This document shows positions 1 through 9,350 of a stretch of DNA of 64,000 bases, one piece after another. Position numbers and translations under genes: made by a program. The DNA lies in assembly GCA_022764465.1 (NCBI GenBank), contig JALERL010000005.1, positions 19,498-83,497 of the forward strand, read 5' to 3'. Below the pieces are notes generated by a model that had not been told where the DNA came from, did no database searches, and saw only the letters and a list, made by a program, of their open reading frames with translations. Positions within the stretch are counted from its first letter, which is position 1, and the number at the start of each line of letters is the position of its first letter. Origin of the DNA: Lachnospiraceae bacterium (GTDB taxonomy: Bacteria; Bacillota; Clostridia; Lachnospirales; Lachnospiraceae).

Positions 1-41
1 GTGGAGGAATGGGCTGCTCTACAATCGTAGAGAGAGACTAA
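1..41 (+). CDS. Acetyl-CoA acetyltransferase (thiolase), C-terminal end only
   Basis: Frame from base 3 reads GGMGCSTIVERD*, a typical thiolase C-terminus; the gene is cut by the window edge. Confidence 0.6.
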   Translation, partial: GGMGCSTIVERD

Positions 42-131
42 TTTGTTTCTTAATCATAATACCCGGGAAGCATATGTTTCTCGGGTCTTATGGGTTTAAA
101 ATATTACATATTTTATTTAAGGAGGACTATC

Positions 132-1004
132 ATGAAGGTAGGCGTTATTGGAGCAGGAACAATGGGACAGGGTATTGCAAAAGCATTTGCCCAGGTTGAA
201 GGATATGAAGTTGCACTTTGCGATATCAAGCAGGAGTGGGCTGAAGGCGGAAAAGATAAGATCGCTAAAGGCTATGCAAGATTAGTAGAAAAAGGAAAGA
301 TGACACAGGAGAAGGTTGACGGTATCCTTGCAAACATCACACCAGGTTTAAAAGAAGACCTTTGCAAAGATTGTGACCTTATCGTTGAGGCTGCTTTCGA
401 GAATATGGAAGTAAAAAAGACAACATTTGCTGAGTTAGACAAGATCGCTAAGCCAGAATGTATCTTCGCTTCTAACACATCCAGTCTTTCTATCACAGAG
501 ATCGGAAACGGACTTACACGTCCAATGATCGGTATGCACTTCTTTAACCCGGCAGACCGTATGAAGGTAGTAGAAGTTATCGCAGGCGTAAATACACCGG
601 CTGAGACTGTAGTAGCTATCAAGAAGATTTCAGAAGAGATCGGCAAGACACCTGTACAGGTAAATGAAGCTGCAGGATTCGTTGTAAACCGTATCTTAAT
701 CCCAATGATCAACGAAGCTGCTTTCATTAAGATGGAAGGTGTATCTGATATCGCTGGTATCGATGCTGCTATGAAGCTTGGTGCAAATCATCCAATGGGA
801 CCTTTAGAGTTAGGAGATTTCATCGGTCTTGATATCTGTCTTGCAATCATGGATGTACTTTACAATGAGACAGGCGACAGCAAATATCGTGCATGCCCAT
901 TAATCCGTAAGATGGTACGTGGTGGAAACCTTGGCGCTAAGAGTGGAAAAGGATTCTACGTATACAATGCAGACCGTACAAAGACACCGGTTGATGCCCA
1001 GTAA
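132..1004 (+). CDS. hbd: 3-hydroxybutyryl-CoA dehydrogenase
   Basis: GAGTMGQGIAKAFA NAD-binding motif, HFFNPADRMKVVEV, GANHPMGPLELGDFIGLD. The ATG at 132 follows an AGGAGG-like RBS. Confidence 0.96.
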   Translation: MKVGVIGAGTMGQGIAKAFAQVEGYEVALCDIKQEWAEGGKDKIAKGYARLVEKGKMTQEKVDGILANITPGLKEDLCKDCDLIVEAAFENMEVKKTTFAELDKIAKPECIFASNTSSLSITEIGNGLTRPMIGMHFFNPADRMKVVEVIAGVNTPAETVVAIKKISEEIGKTPVQVNEAAGFVVNRILIPMINEAAFIKMEGVSDIAGIDAAMKLGANHPMGPLELGDFIGLDICLAIMDVLYNETGDSKYRACPLIRKMVRGGNLGAKSGKGFYVYNADRTKTPVDAQ

Positions 1005-1048
1005 TTCCAGTATTTAATAAAAATAGTAAACATAAAGGAGTGTAAATC

Positions 1049-2203
1049 ATGGATTTTTCTTTAGATAAGAAACATGAAATGGCGAGATCTTTATTCAAAG
1101 AGTTCGCTGAGAATGAAGTAAAACCTCTGGCTCAGGAAGTTGATGAGACAGAAGTATTCCCACAGGGAACTGTTGATAAAATGGCAAAATATGGTTTCAT
1201 GGGAATCCCTGTACCAAAGGAGTATGGCGGACAGGGTTGTGATCCTCTTACATATGCTATGTGCGTAGAAGAGTTATCAAAGGTTTGTGGTACAACAGGT
1301 GTTATCGTTTCTGCACATACATCTCTTTGTATCGATCCGATCATGACATACGGTAGCGAAGAGCAGAAACAGAAATATGTTGTTCCGCTTGCAAAGGGCG
1401 AGAAGCTTGGTGCATTCGGTTTAACAGAGCCAGGTGCTGGTACAGATGCTCAGGGATGTCAGACAAAGGCTGTTTTAGACGGTGACAACTGGGTATTAAA
1501 CGGATCTAAGTGCTTTATCACAAACGGTAAAGTCGCAGACGTTTATATTGTAATCGCTATCACAAGCATTACAGAGGATAAGAGAGGAAGAAAGAAGAAG
1601 AACTTCTCCGCATTTATCGTAGAGAAGGGCGATCCGGGATTCTCCTTCGGAACAAAAGAGAAGAAGATGGGTATCCGTGGTTCATCTACATACGAATTAA
1701 TCTTCGAGGATTGCGTAATCCCGAAGGATCGTCTGTTAGGACCGGAAGGAAAAGGATTCCCAATTGCTATGCACACCTTAGATGGTGGACGTATTGGTAT
1801 TGCTGCTCAGGCACTTGGTATTGCAGAAGGTGCATTAGAGAGAACAATCGCTTATACAAAAGAGAGAAAACAGTTCGGCAGAACAATCGCTCAGCAGCAG
1901 AATACACAGTTCAAGCTTGCTGATATGGCTGCAAGAGTTGAGGCTGCCCAGATGTTAGTATACAAGGCTGCTATGGCTAAGGCTACTCAGAAGGTATATT
2001 CTGTAGAGGCTGCTAAGGCAAAATTATTCGCTGCAGAGACTGCAATGGCTGTAACAACAGAGTGTGTTCAGTTATTCGGTGGATATGGATACATCAGAGA
2101 GTACGATGTAGAGCGTATGATGCGTGATGCAAAGATCACAGAGATCTACGAGGGTACAAGCGAAGTTCAGAGAATGGTAATCTCGGGAGCATTACTGAGA
2201 TAA
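1049..2203 (+). CDS. bcd: Butyryl-CoA dehydrogenase (acyl-CoA dehydrogenase family)
   Basis: ACAD signatures ([52 protein letters not shown]); located between hbd and etfBA. Confidence 0.95.
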   Translation: MDFSLDKKHEMARSLFKEFAENEVKPLAQEVDETEVFPQGTVDKMAKYGFMGIPVPKEYGGQGCDPLTYAMCVEELSKVCGTTGVIVSAHTSLCIDPIMTYGSEEQKQKYVVPLAKGEKLGAFGLTEPGAGTDAQGCQTKAVLDGDNWVLNGSKCFITNGKVADVYIVIAITSITEDKRGRKKKNFSAFIVEKGDPGFSFGTKEKKMGIRGSSTYELIFEDCVIPKDRLLGPEGKGFPIAMHTLDGGRIGIAAQALGIAEGALERTIAYTKERKQFGRTIAQQQNTQFKLADMAARVEAAQMLVYKAAMAKATQKVYSVEAAKAKLFAAETAMAVTTECVQLFGGYGYIREYDVERMMRDAKITEIYEGTSEVQRMVISGALLR

Positions 2204-2373
2204 TGAAACTTCGCTCGCGAGTTCAGCGAATGGTAATCTCGGGAGCATTACTGAGATAATGAAACTTCGCTCGCGAAGTTCAGAGAATGGTTATTTCAGG
2301 AGCACTGTTAAGATAATCAAACTTCGCTCGCGAGTTCAGCGAATGGTAATTTCAGGAGCATTACTGAGATAAT
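2161..2373 (+). repeat. Tandem repeat of the bcd 3' end: 3 units of 56-57 bp plus a partial fourth (2161-2217, 2218-2273, 2274-2330, 2331-2373)
   Basis: Direct reading: each unit contains GTTCAG(A/C)GAATGGT...TAAT; junctions carry AACTTCGCTCGCGA(A)GTT hairpins. Confidence 0.97.
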
Positions 2374-2412
2374 TTCTACAAACAAAAATATAAAATAAGG
2401 AGTGACAATACC

Positions 2413-3198
2413 GTGAAAATAGTTGTATGTGTAAAACAGGTACCAGATACAAAAGGCGGAGTTAAGTTTAATCCAGACGGTACTTTGAATAGAGCTGCAA
2501 TGCTTACAATCATGAACCCGGATGATAAAGCCGGATTAGAGGCAGCACTTAGATTAAAAGATCAGTACGGTGCAGAAGTAACTGTACTTACAATGGGACT
2601 TCCAAAGGCAGATGAAGTCCTTCGTGAAGCAATGGCAATGGGTGCTGACAAGGGAATCCTTGTAACAGACAGAGTTTTAGGTGGAGCTGATACATGGGCT
2701 ACTTCTACAACAATCGCCGGAGCAATCAGAAACCTTGACTATGATCTGATCATCACAGGCCGTCAGGCTATCGATGGAGATACCGCACAGGTTGGACCAC
2801 AGATCGCTGAGCATCTTGGACTTCCGGTTATCTCTTATGCACAGGATATCAAGGTAGAAGGTGATTCTGTGATCGTACAGAGACAGTACGAAGACAGATA
2901 CCATGAAGTAAAAGCAAAGATGCCTTGTCTGGTTACAGCATTATCTGAGTTAAATGATCCACGTTACATGACTCCGGGCGGAATCTGGGATGCATTTGAC
3001 AAAGAAGTAACTGTATGGGGAAGAGCAGATCTTAAGGATGTAGATGATTCTGACCTTGGACTGAAAGGTTCACCTACTAAGATCGCAAAAGCATCCGATA
3101 AGGTTCCAAAGGGAGCTGGAGAGATGTTAGCTGGAGATTCTCCAGAAGATTTAGTTAACGCTTTAGTTGGAAAATTCAAAGAGAAACATATTATCTAA
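2413..3198 (+). CDS. etfB: Electron transfer flavoprotein beta subunit
   Basis: MKIVVCVKQVPDTKGGVKFNPDGTLNR...; GTG start with RBS; adjacent to etfA. Confidence 0.95.
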   Translation: MKIVVCVKQVPDTKGGVKFNPDGTLNRAAMLTIMNPDDKAGLEAALRLKDQYGAEVTVLTMGLPKADEVLREAMAMGADKGILVTDRVLGGADTWATSTTIAGAIRNLDYDLIITGRQAIDGDTAQVGPQIAEHLGLPVISYAQDIKVEGDSVIVQRQYEDRYHEVKAKMPCLVTALSELNDPRYMTPGGIWDAFDKEVTVWGRADLKDVDDSDLGLKGSPTKIAKASDKVPKGAGEMLAGDSPEDLVNALVGKFKEKHII

Positions 3199-3213
3199 TA
3201 AAAATAAGGAAAA

Positions 3214-4272
3214 GTGGTGAACAAGATGGGTTTAGAAGAATATAAGGGAGTATTTGTCTTTGCACAGCAGGTAGATAACACATTAGATGGTGTTGCATTT
3301 GAATTACTTGGAAAAGGTAAAGACTTAGCAAAAGATTTAAACACAGAAGTTACAGCAGTTCTGCTTGGTTCTGACGTGAAAGGCTTAGCAGATCAGTTAG
3401 CTGAGTACGGCGCTGATAAGGTAATCGTTGTTGACGATCCAGAGTTAAAAGAGTACAGAACAGAGCCATATGCACATGCACTTGCATCTGTAATCAATAA
3501 GTACAAACCAGAGATCATGTTAGTTGGTGCAACAGCAATCGGCCGTGACCTTGGTCCTACTGTATCAGCAAGAGTTAAGACTGGTCTTACTGCTGACTGT
3601 ACCGTACTTGAGATTGGTGATTTCCCAATCAATGCAGTTGCTGGTCAGGAGCAGAAGCACAACCAGTTATTAATGACTCGTCCTGCATTCGGTGGAAACA
3701 CAATCGCAACCATCGCATGTCCGGATAACCGTCCTCAGATGGCTACCGTACGTCCGGGTGTTATGCAGAAGATCGCTCCAATCGCTGGCGCAAAGGCAGT
3801 TGTAGAGGAGTACAATCCTGGATTTACACCAGACAACAGATATGTTGAGATCTTAAATATCGTAAAGGCAGTTAAGAATACAGCAAACATCATGGATGCT
3901 AAGATCTTAGTTTCCGGTGGTCGTGGAGTTGGTTCCAAAGAGAACTTCAAGTTATTAGAGGATCTCGCAGAGGTACTTGGCGGAACAGTAAGCTGTTCAC
4001 GTGCCGTTGTAGAGAATGGCTGGTTACCGGTTGATCTTCAGGTAGGACAGACAGGTAAGACAGTTCGTCCGCAGATCTACTTCGCAATCGGTATCTCCGG
4101 AGCAATCCAGCATGTAGCTGGTATGGAAGATTCTGATCTGATCGTTGCAATCAACAAAGATGCAGAAGCTCCAATCTTCGACGTAGCTGATTATGGTCTG
4201 GTAGGAGACTTAAATAAGATCGTTCCTGCTTTAACAAAGGCATTAAAGGAAGAGATCGCAGCTGCAAAATAA
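3214..4272 (+). CDS. etfA: Electron transfer flavoprotein alpha subunit
   Basis: C-terminal FAD domain [38 protein letters not shown]...[25 protein letters not shown]. Confidence 0.95.
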   Translation: MVNKMGLEEYKGVFVFAQQVDNTLDGVAFELLGKGKDLAKDLNTEVTAVLLGSDVKGLADQLAEYGADKVIVVDDPELKEYRTEPYAHALASVINKYKPEIMLVGATAIGRDLGPTVSARVKTGLTADCTVLEIGDFPINAVAGQEQKHNQLLMTRPAFGGNTIATIACPDNRPQMATVRPGVMQKIAPIAGAKAVVEEYNPGFTPDNRYVEILNIVKAVKNTANIMDAKILVSGGRGVGSKENFKLLEDLAEVLGGTVSCSRAVVENGWLPVDLQVGQTGKTVRPQIYFAIGISGAIQHVAGMEDSDLIVAINKDAEAPIFDVADYGLVGDLNKIVPALTKALKEEIAAAK

Positions 4273-4383
4273 TTCAGCTGAATTGAATAAGTAAATCAGA
4301 GCCTGTCCGCAGAAAATCTTGTGGGCAGGCTCTCATTGTGTGATTTTGAAAGGGTGTATCATACCCGGAAAGAGGAAGAGACT

Positions 4384-4986
4384 ATGAGTACAACAAGAAG
4401 CAGTAAGACAATCAAAATGGTAGAACTTGCATTGTTAATCGCAATCATTCTGCTCATGGCTTTTACCCCGATCGGATATATTCGTACTGGTGCATTATCC
4501 ATTACATTAATTGTAATTCCGGTTGCGGTAGGGGCTGTCATTTTAGGACCGGCAGCAGGTGCAGTGCTTGGCGCAGTATTTGGGATTACAAGTTTTATCC
4601 AGTGTTTTGGAATGGAACCATTCGGAACCGCATTATTTTCGGTAGGACCGGTTCGTACCTTTATCGTATGTATGGTTCCACGTATCCTGATGGGACTTTG
4701 TGCCGGATTGATCACCCGTGCATTTACAAAGGTCCAGGCAACAAAGAAAATTGCAGTGTTTATCGGAAGCTTATCCGCAGCAGTTTTAAATACCGTATTC
4801 TTTATGACAACCCTGATCGCTTTATTCCAGGGCTATTTAAGCGAGAACTTTGGACTTCAGATGAGCAAGGTATTTGCGTTTGTAGCAGCATTCGTTGGAA
4901 TTAACGGTGTCATCGAAGCAATCGTTGCCTGTGTTGTTGCAGGTGCCGTTGCAAAAGCATTACAGCTTGCACTGAAAAATGCATAA
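4384..4986 (+). CDS. ECF transporter S component family membrane protein
   Basis: Multi-TM protein with AVGAVILGPAAGAVLGAVFGITSFIQCFGMEPFGTALF, typical of ECF S components. Confidence 0.8.
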   Translation: MSTTRSSKTIKMVELALLIAIILLMAFTPIGYIRTGALSITLIVIPVAVGAVILGPAAGAVLGAVFGITSFIQCFGMEPFGTALFSVGPVRTFIVCMVPRILMGLCAGLITRAFTKVQATKKIAVFIGSLSAAVLNTVFFMTTLIALFQGYLSENFGLQMSKVFAFVAAFVGINGVIEAIVACVVAGAVAKALQLALKNA

Positions 4987-5031
4987 AAATAAAAAAAAGT
5001 GACATACTATCCCAAAAATAGGAGGGATAGC

Positions 5032-5235
5032 ATGAAAAAGAAAACATATCGTTTATGTCTCCTGTCATTGGTAGTGATTGCCTTGATAGGAGGCTTTTTT
5101 TATTACAGGAGTCATCAGACAGAGGATAGTAAGGAAGTAGATGGAACATTTGTAAAGCATGGAATAGAGCAGGTGTATGTGGGAGAAGTATTCTCTCATG
5201 TATATGGGAAAGGAAGTGGAAGCTATGGGTGCTAG
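5032..5235 (+). CDS. Small single-TM protein of unknown function upstream of spoVAA
   Basis: 67 aa with an N-terminal hydrophobic segment; strong RBS ggaggg; overlaps the spoVAA start. Confidence 0.5.
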   Translation: MKKKTYRLCLLSLVVIALIGGFFYYRSHQTEDSKEVDGTFVKHGIEQVYVGEVFSHVYGKGSGSYGC

Positions 5236-5872
5236 TCCGGATACCTTGTATCTGAAGATAGAGAAAAATATTCTGGTAAAAGACCGGAATGTCGTATTGA
5301 ATGATATTGCGAGCATGACATGTACGAATCAGGCAGTATTAAGACAGGTCAAGCAGATGAAACTCTATTCCTTTTCCGATGCAAAGGATGCGGCAGGCAC
5401 GCAGGAGCAGGTGTTTTCGGTATTGAAAGTCATTCAGATGATCCAGAAACAGTATCCGGATGTAGAGGTGGATAATATCGGGGAAGCAGACTTTATCTTG
5501 GAATATCATAAGAACGGATCGACACCGGGGTGGCTTGGGGTCATAAAATCGATCGTGCTCTGTGTTGTGATCTTCTTTGGCGCAGCATTTACGATCATGG
5601 CATTTAATAATGATATCTCCGTTTCGGATCTGTTTTCGAAGCTGTATTTACAGATTATGGGAACAGAGTCAGACGGTGTTACGGAATTAGAGATCTGTTA
5701 CAGTATCGGACTTGCAATCGGTGTACTGGTATTCTTTAATCACTTTGGAAGGAAAAAGATCACGCATGATCCGACACCGATCCAGGTAGAGATGCGGAAT
5801 TATGAAAAGAATGTAGATGATGCATTTATTCAGAATGCAGGAAGAGGAGGAAAGAGCATTGATGTGGATTGA
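5225..5872 (+). CDS. spoVAA: Stage V sporulation protein AA
   Basis: MGASPDTLYLKIEKNILVKDRNVVLNDIASM..., two C-terminal TM segments, SGVTELEI-like motif (SDGVTELEICYSIGLAIGVLVFFNHFG); overlaps spoVAB. Confidence 0.88.
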   Translation: MGASPDTLYLKIEKNILVKDRNVVLNDIASMTCTNQAVLRQVKQMKLYSFSDAKDAAGTQEQVFSVLKVIQMIQKQYPDVEVDNIGEADFILEYHKNGSTPGWLGVIKSIVLCVVIFFGAAFTIMAFNNDISVSDLFSKLYLQIMGTESDGVTELEICYSIGLAIGVLVFFNHFGRKKITHDPTPIQVEMRNYEKNVDDAFIQNAGRGGKSIDVD

Positions 5873-6290
5873 TCATCTGCTGCTTGGACTGATCGGACTG
5901 GCTGCCGGTTCGGCAGTGGCAGCCGGTACCTTCGCCTTTTTGATCATGCTTGGAGTGATTCCGCGGATGATTGGAAAGACAAAGACGGCAGGACAGATCC
6001 TGCTTTATGAAAATATGATCGTGCTTGGCGGAATCGGTGGGAATCTGTTATCGGTATTTTTAGATATCCGTCTGCCACTTGGAGTTGTATTCCTTTATAT
6101 CTATGGGATCTGTGCGGGCATTTTTGTCGGATGTATTGCAGTAGCACTGGCGGAGGTACTTAAGTCATTTCCGATCATGTTCCGCAGGGTAAAAGTGAAT
6201 GAGGGATTGAATTATATTATTTTTTTTATGGCTGCAGGAAAGCTTGCCGGTTCTTTCTGGTACTTCCTGCATCAGATGGCGGCAAATTAG
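5862..6290 (+). CDS. spoVAB: Stage V sporulation protein AB
   Basis: GLAAGSAVAAGTFAFLIMLGVIPRMIGKTKT...LPLGVVFLYIYGICAGIFVGCIAVALAEVLKSFPI. Confidence 0.9.
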   Translation: MWIDHLLLGLIGLAAGSAVAAGTFAFLIMLGVIPRMIGKTKTAGQILLYENMIVLGGIGGNLLSVFLDIRLPLGVVFLYIYGICAGIFVGCIAVALAEVLKSFPIMFRRVKVNEGLNYIIFFMAAGKLAGSFWYFLHQMAAN

Positions 6291-6424
6291 GTATAAGTGT
6301 GAATTGGCTGAAATCGGGCATTTGATGGTGATTGCCTGCATTGACGATTTTCATGGAATAGTATAAAATAGGACTATAAGTAAAACTATGCCAAAAGGCA
6401 TATTGTAGCAGAAAGAGGCTTTTT

Positions 6425-6757
6425 ATGATCTTATCGATTGCAAGGCAGAGTGTGATAATCAAGTGTAATCTGAATTCTTCGATTATGACAGGGAACTATG
6501 AATTTTATTATGCAGTGGGGTTACTGTATAAGATAAAGGGCATAGAGATAGATGAGGTGATCACACCCTTAGAATTGCATGAGAAGGTGTTAGAGCTGAT
6601 CAAGGGTGATGCGTCAGAGGATACCCGTGTACAGCATCTGATTCACATGTTACACTATTATAAGCCAACAGAGCAGTTTGATGATCAGATGAAGGAACTC
6701 TTTCTTATGGGGAATCGGGAGAAGTATATGTGGCAGGAATTACTGCCGGATACATAA
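6425..6757 (+). CDS. Hypothetical protein (start may be 6485)
   Basis: 110 aa ORF between spoVAB and the GGDEF gene; overlaps the upstream extension of the next ORF. Confidence 0.5.
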   Translation: MILSIARQSVIIKCNLNSSIMTGNYEFYYAVGLLYKIKGIEIDEVITPLELHEKVLELIKGDASEDTRVQHLIHMLHYYKPTEQFDDQMKELFLMGNREKYMWQELLPDT

Positions 6758-6768
6758 AAGAAGGTCAG

Positions 6769-8745
6769 ATGTGTATGGGGAAACGTCTTACAGTCGGAGT
6801 TTTGATTGGAAATGCACATACCAGTCATCCGACAGGGTTAATTAATGGAATATGTGACTCTGCAAAGGGTCGGGATGTGAATGTTGTATTCTTTCTTGGA
6901 ACACAGTCGACAGCATTTTATAAGCAGTTAGCTGGAAAAAGAGAGGATTTTGATTATCAGTATAATACGATTTATGATTATGCAATGTTAGCCAATGTGG
7001 ATGTACTGATCATTGCATATGGTTCGTTGTGTATTTTTGAGGAGAATCATGACTTAAAGCGCTTCTTGGAGCGTTTTTCGGGTGTCCCGTATATCTTGTT
7101 AGAGGATGTGGCACCGGATGATCAGGATGTCTATCTGATCGCGGATAATTACGATGGAATGCGCCAGTGTGTGGAGCATATGATCTTAGAGCATGATTAT
7201 CGGAAGATTTGTTATCTGAGCGGACCGAAGGATAACCGGGATGCGATGGAGCGGTTAAAGGCATATCGTGATACCATGGGTAAGTACGGAAGATTTGTTG
7301 GTACCGACATGGTAGCATATGGCAATTACTCTGAGTATGTCGATGATATTGTAGAAGAATTATTTGAAAAGAACCCGGATGTCGACGCTATCATCAGTGC
7401 GAATGATGAGATGACAACGGCGGTATACCGTGTCTGTGAGCAGCATGGAATGCAGGTTGGCTGTGACATCGGGGTAACGGGGTTTGATAACACGGAGCGT
7501 TCCGGTTATGCAGATCCACCGCTTACGACGATCGCGCAGGACAGTTATAATATGGGCAGGATCGCATTCGAGAAGGCATGTAATATTGCAAGTGGTAAGA
7601 CGGAGACTTCCGCACGTCTGCCGGTGGATTTTATCCAAAGAGAATCCTGTGGATGCAGTAACCGTGTTCTGAATAAGGAAGAACAGGAAGAAGAACGTTA
7701 TGTCAATGAGATGAAGCTGCGTGATACGGTAGAAGAATTACGGCAGTTTCAGCATAAGGCATGGATGGGACCGTTTCTGATGCGTGATCTGATGCAGGAG
7801 ACACGGGATGAGAAGCACTTTTTCTCTAAGGCAGTCAAGGCATTACATGAGGTGGGTGCAAGAAGCGTACGGATTTATGTTTTAAAGCGTCCGCTGATCT
7901 ATAAAAAGGGATCGAAATGGAAGGCACCGACACAGTTATATCTGGCTGCAAGGTATCATAAGAATAAGGTCACTACCTACGATGTGAAGGATCGTCCGGT
8001 CATGGATCTGAAGCATGGAGGTATGTTCGCGGATAAGAGCAGCAATGACAGGGCGTATATCTATATGAACTTCCTGCTGTTTGAAGGAACGAGACAGTAT
8101 GGAATCATGTCGCTTGAGATAGAACCGGATGCAATTTCTTATTTTTATCTGCTGTCGCTTCAGTTTGGAACGTCGTTACGCTTCTTTGAGATGAGCCGCA
8201 GGGAGATCGAGAGCAGACAGAAGCTGAAGGAGAAGAATGAAGTCTTAGGTGTGATCGCATCCTACGATGAACTGACCGGTATATATAACCGCCGTGGAAT
8301 CATGGAAAATCTTGTGGAATTTAACCATGCGCATGCCGGGGAGCGTGCATATCTGCTGATCGGAGACTTAGATCACTTAAAGCAGATCAACGATATCTAC
8401 GGACATACTGAGGGTGACTGTGCAATCCGTACCTGTGCAGGAATCTTAAAAGAGGTACTTGGAGAATATGGAGACATCGGCCGCTTTGGCGGGGATGAAT
8501 TTATCGCAGTATTCTTAGATAAGGAAGAATTAAACCGGGATATTTTTATTCAGACGATCCATGAGAAGTGTGAGATCTATAACGAGAATTCCGGCAAGCC
8601 ATATTATGTGAATCTGTCGATGGGAGCCGTGGAATTTGTATGTGGCGAGAAGAATGATTTCAAGGAAATGTTACGCCATGCAGATGAGTTCCTCTATCAG
8701 GCAAAACAGTCAAGACGAAAATCGATCCGTAAGGATGAGGTATAA
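6769..8745 (+). CDS. LacI/periplasmic-binding-like ligand-binding domain fused to GGDEF diguanylate cyclase
   Basis: N-terminal TVGVLIGNAHTSHPTGLINGICDSAKGRDVNVVFF... with VTGFDNTE...PPLTTIAQD (LacI-type sensor); C-terminal DELTGIYNRRG...GRFGGDEFIAVF with intact GGDEF. No HTH or signal peptide seen. Confidence 0.88.
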   Translation: MCMGKRLTVGVLIGNAHTSHPTGLINGICDSAKGRDVNVVFFLGTQSTAFYKQLAGKREDFDYQYNTIYDYAMLANVDVLIIAYGSLCIFEENHDLKRFLERFSGVPYILLEDVAPDDQDVYLIADNYDGMRQCVEHMILEHDYRKICYLSGPKDNRDAMERLKAYRDTMGKYGRFVGTDMVAYGNYSEYVDDIVEELFEKNPDVDAIISANDEMTTAVYRVCEQHGMQVGCDIGVTGFDNTERSGYADPPLTTIAQDSYNMGRIAFEKACNIASGKTETSARLPVDFIQRESCGCSNRVLNKEEQEEERYVNEMKLRDTVEELRQFQHKAWMGPFLMRDLMQETRDEKHFFSKAVKALHEVGARSVRIYVLKRPLIYKKGSKWKAPTQLYLAARYHKNKVTTYDVKDRPVMDLKHGGMFADKSSNDRAYIYMNFLLFEGTRQYGIMSLEIEPDAISYFYLLSLQFGTSLRFFEMSRREIESRQKLKEKNEVLGVIASYDELTGIYNRRGIMENLVEFNHAHAGERAYLLIGDLDHLKQINDIYGHTEGDCAIRTCAGILKEVLGEYGDIGRFGGDEFIAVFLDKEELNRDIFIQTIHEKCEIYNENSGKPYYVNLSMGAVEFVCGEKNDFKEMLRHADEFLYQAKQSRRKSIRKDEV

Positions 8746-8792
8746 GAACCCGGAAAATGCACATAATGATTCCAAAACAGGAGGGATACATT

Positions 8793-9272
8793 ATGGCACA
8801 GAAGGTAGAAAATACAACAAAAAAAGAGCAACAGGATGCATATAATGAGTATGTTAAAAAAGTAACACCAACGCGCAGCCTGCCGTTACAGATGATAAAG
8901 GCATTTGTAACCGGCGGGCTGATCTGTGTTTTAGGACAGATCATTTTAAATATCTGTGATCAGAACGGACTGGATAAGGATATGGCAGGAAGCTGGTGCA
9001 GTATGATCTTAATTCTGCTTAGTATTGTTTTGACAGGGCTTAATATCTATCCATCGATCGCAAAGTTTGGCGGGGCCGGTGCTCTTGTCCCAATTACCGG
9101 GTTTGCAAACTCTGTGGCAGCGCCTGCGATAGAGTTTAAGAAGGAAGGACAGGTATTTGGAATCGGCTGTCAGATCTTTAGTATTGCCGGCCCGGTGATT
9201 TTATACGGGATTTTTACAAGCTGGGTTTTAGGCTTTTTTTGCTGGCTTGGCAGATGTCTGGGTATCTGGTAG
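8793..9272 (+). CDS. spoVAC: Stage V sporulation protein AC
   Basis: NEYVKKVTPTRSLPLQMIKAFVTGGLICVLGQ...FGGAGALVPITGFANSVAAPAIEFKKEGQVFGIG. Confidence 0.92.
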   Translation: MAQKVENTTKKEQQDAYNEYVKKVTPTRSLPLQMIKAFVTGGLICVLGQIILNICDQNGLDKDMAGSWCSMILILLSIVLTGLNIYPSIAKFGGAGALVPITGFANSVAAPAIEFKKEGQVFGIGCQIFSIAGPVILYGIFTSWVLGFFCWLGRCLGIW

Positions 9273-9350
9273 AATGCATCTTGCATAGTCCTATTACAGA
9301 TGATAATATCAACTCATAGGGAATGAACAAAAGAGAATGAGAGGTGTTCC

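Noticed and set aside
272-727. 151-aa minus-strand ORF antisense to hbd
   Set aside because: Composition and position indicate a shadow ORF of the well-supported hbd gene; the same applies to the other antisense ORFs inside bcd, etfBA, thiG, glnA, typA, dnaE, pflB and the permease gene.
4298-4333. Hairpin AGAGCCTGTCC/GGGCAGGCTCT between etfA and the ECF gene as a riboswitch
   Set aside because: Only a simple stem-loop with a poor U-run; likely a terminator or processing hairpin, with no aptamer-like conserved blocks seen.
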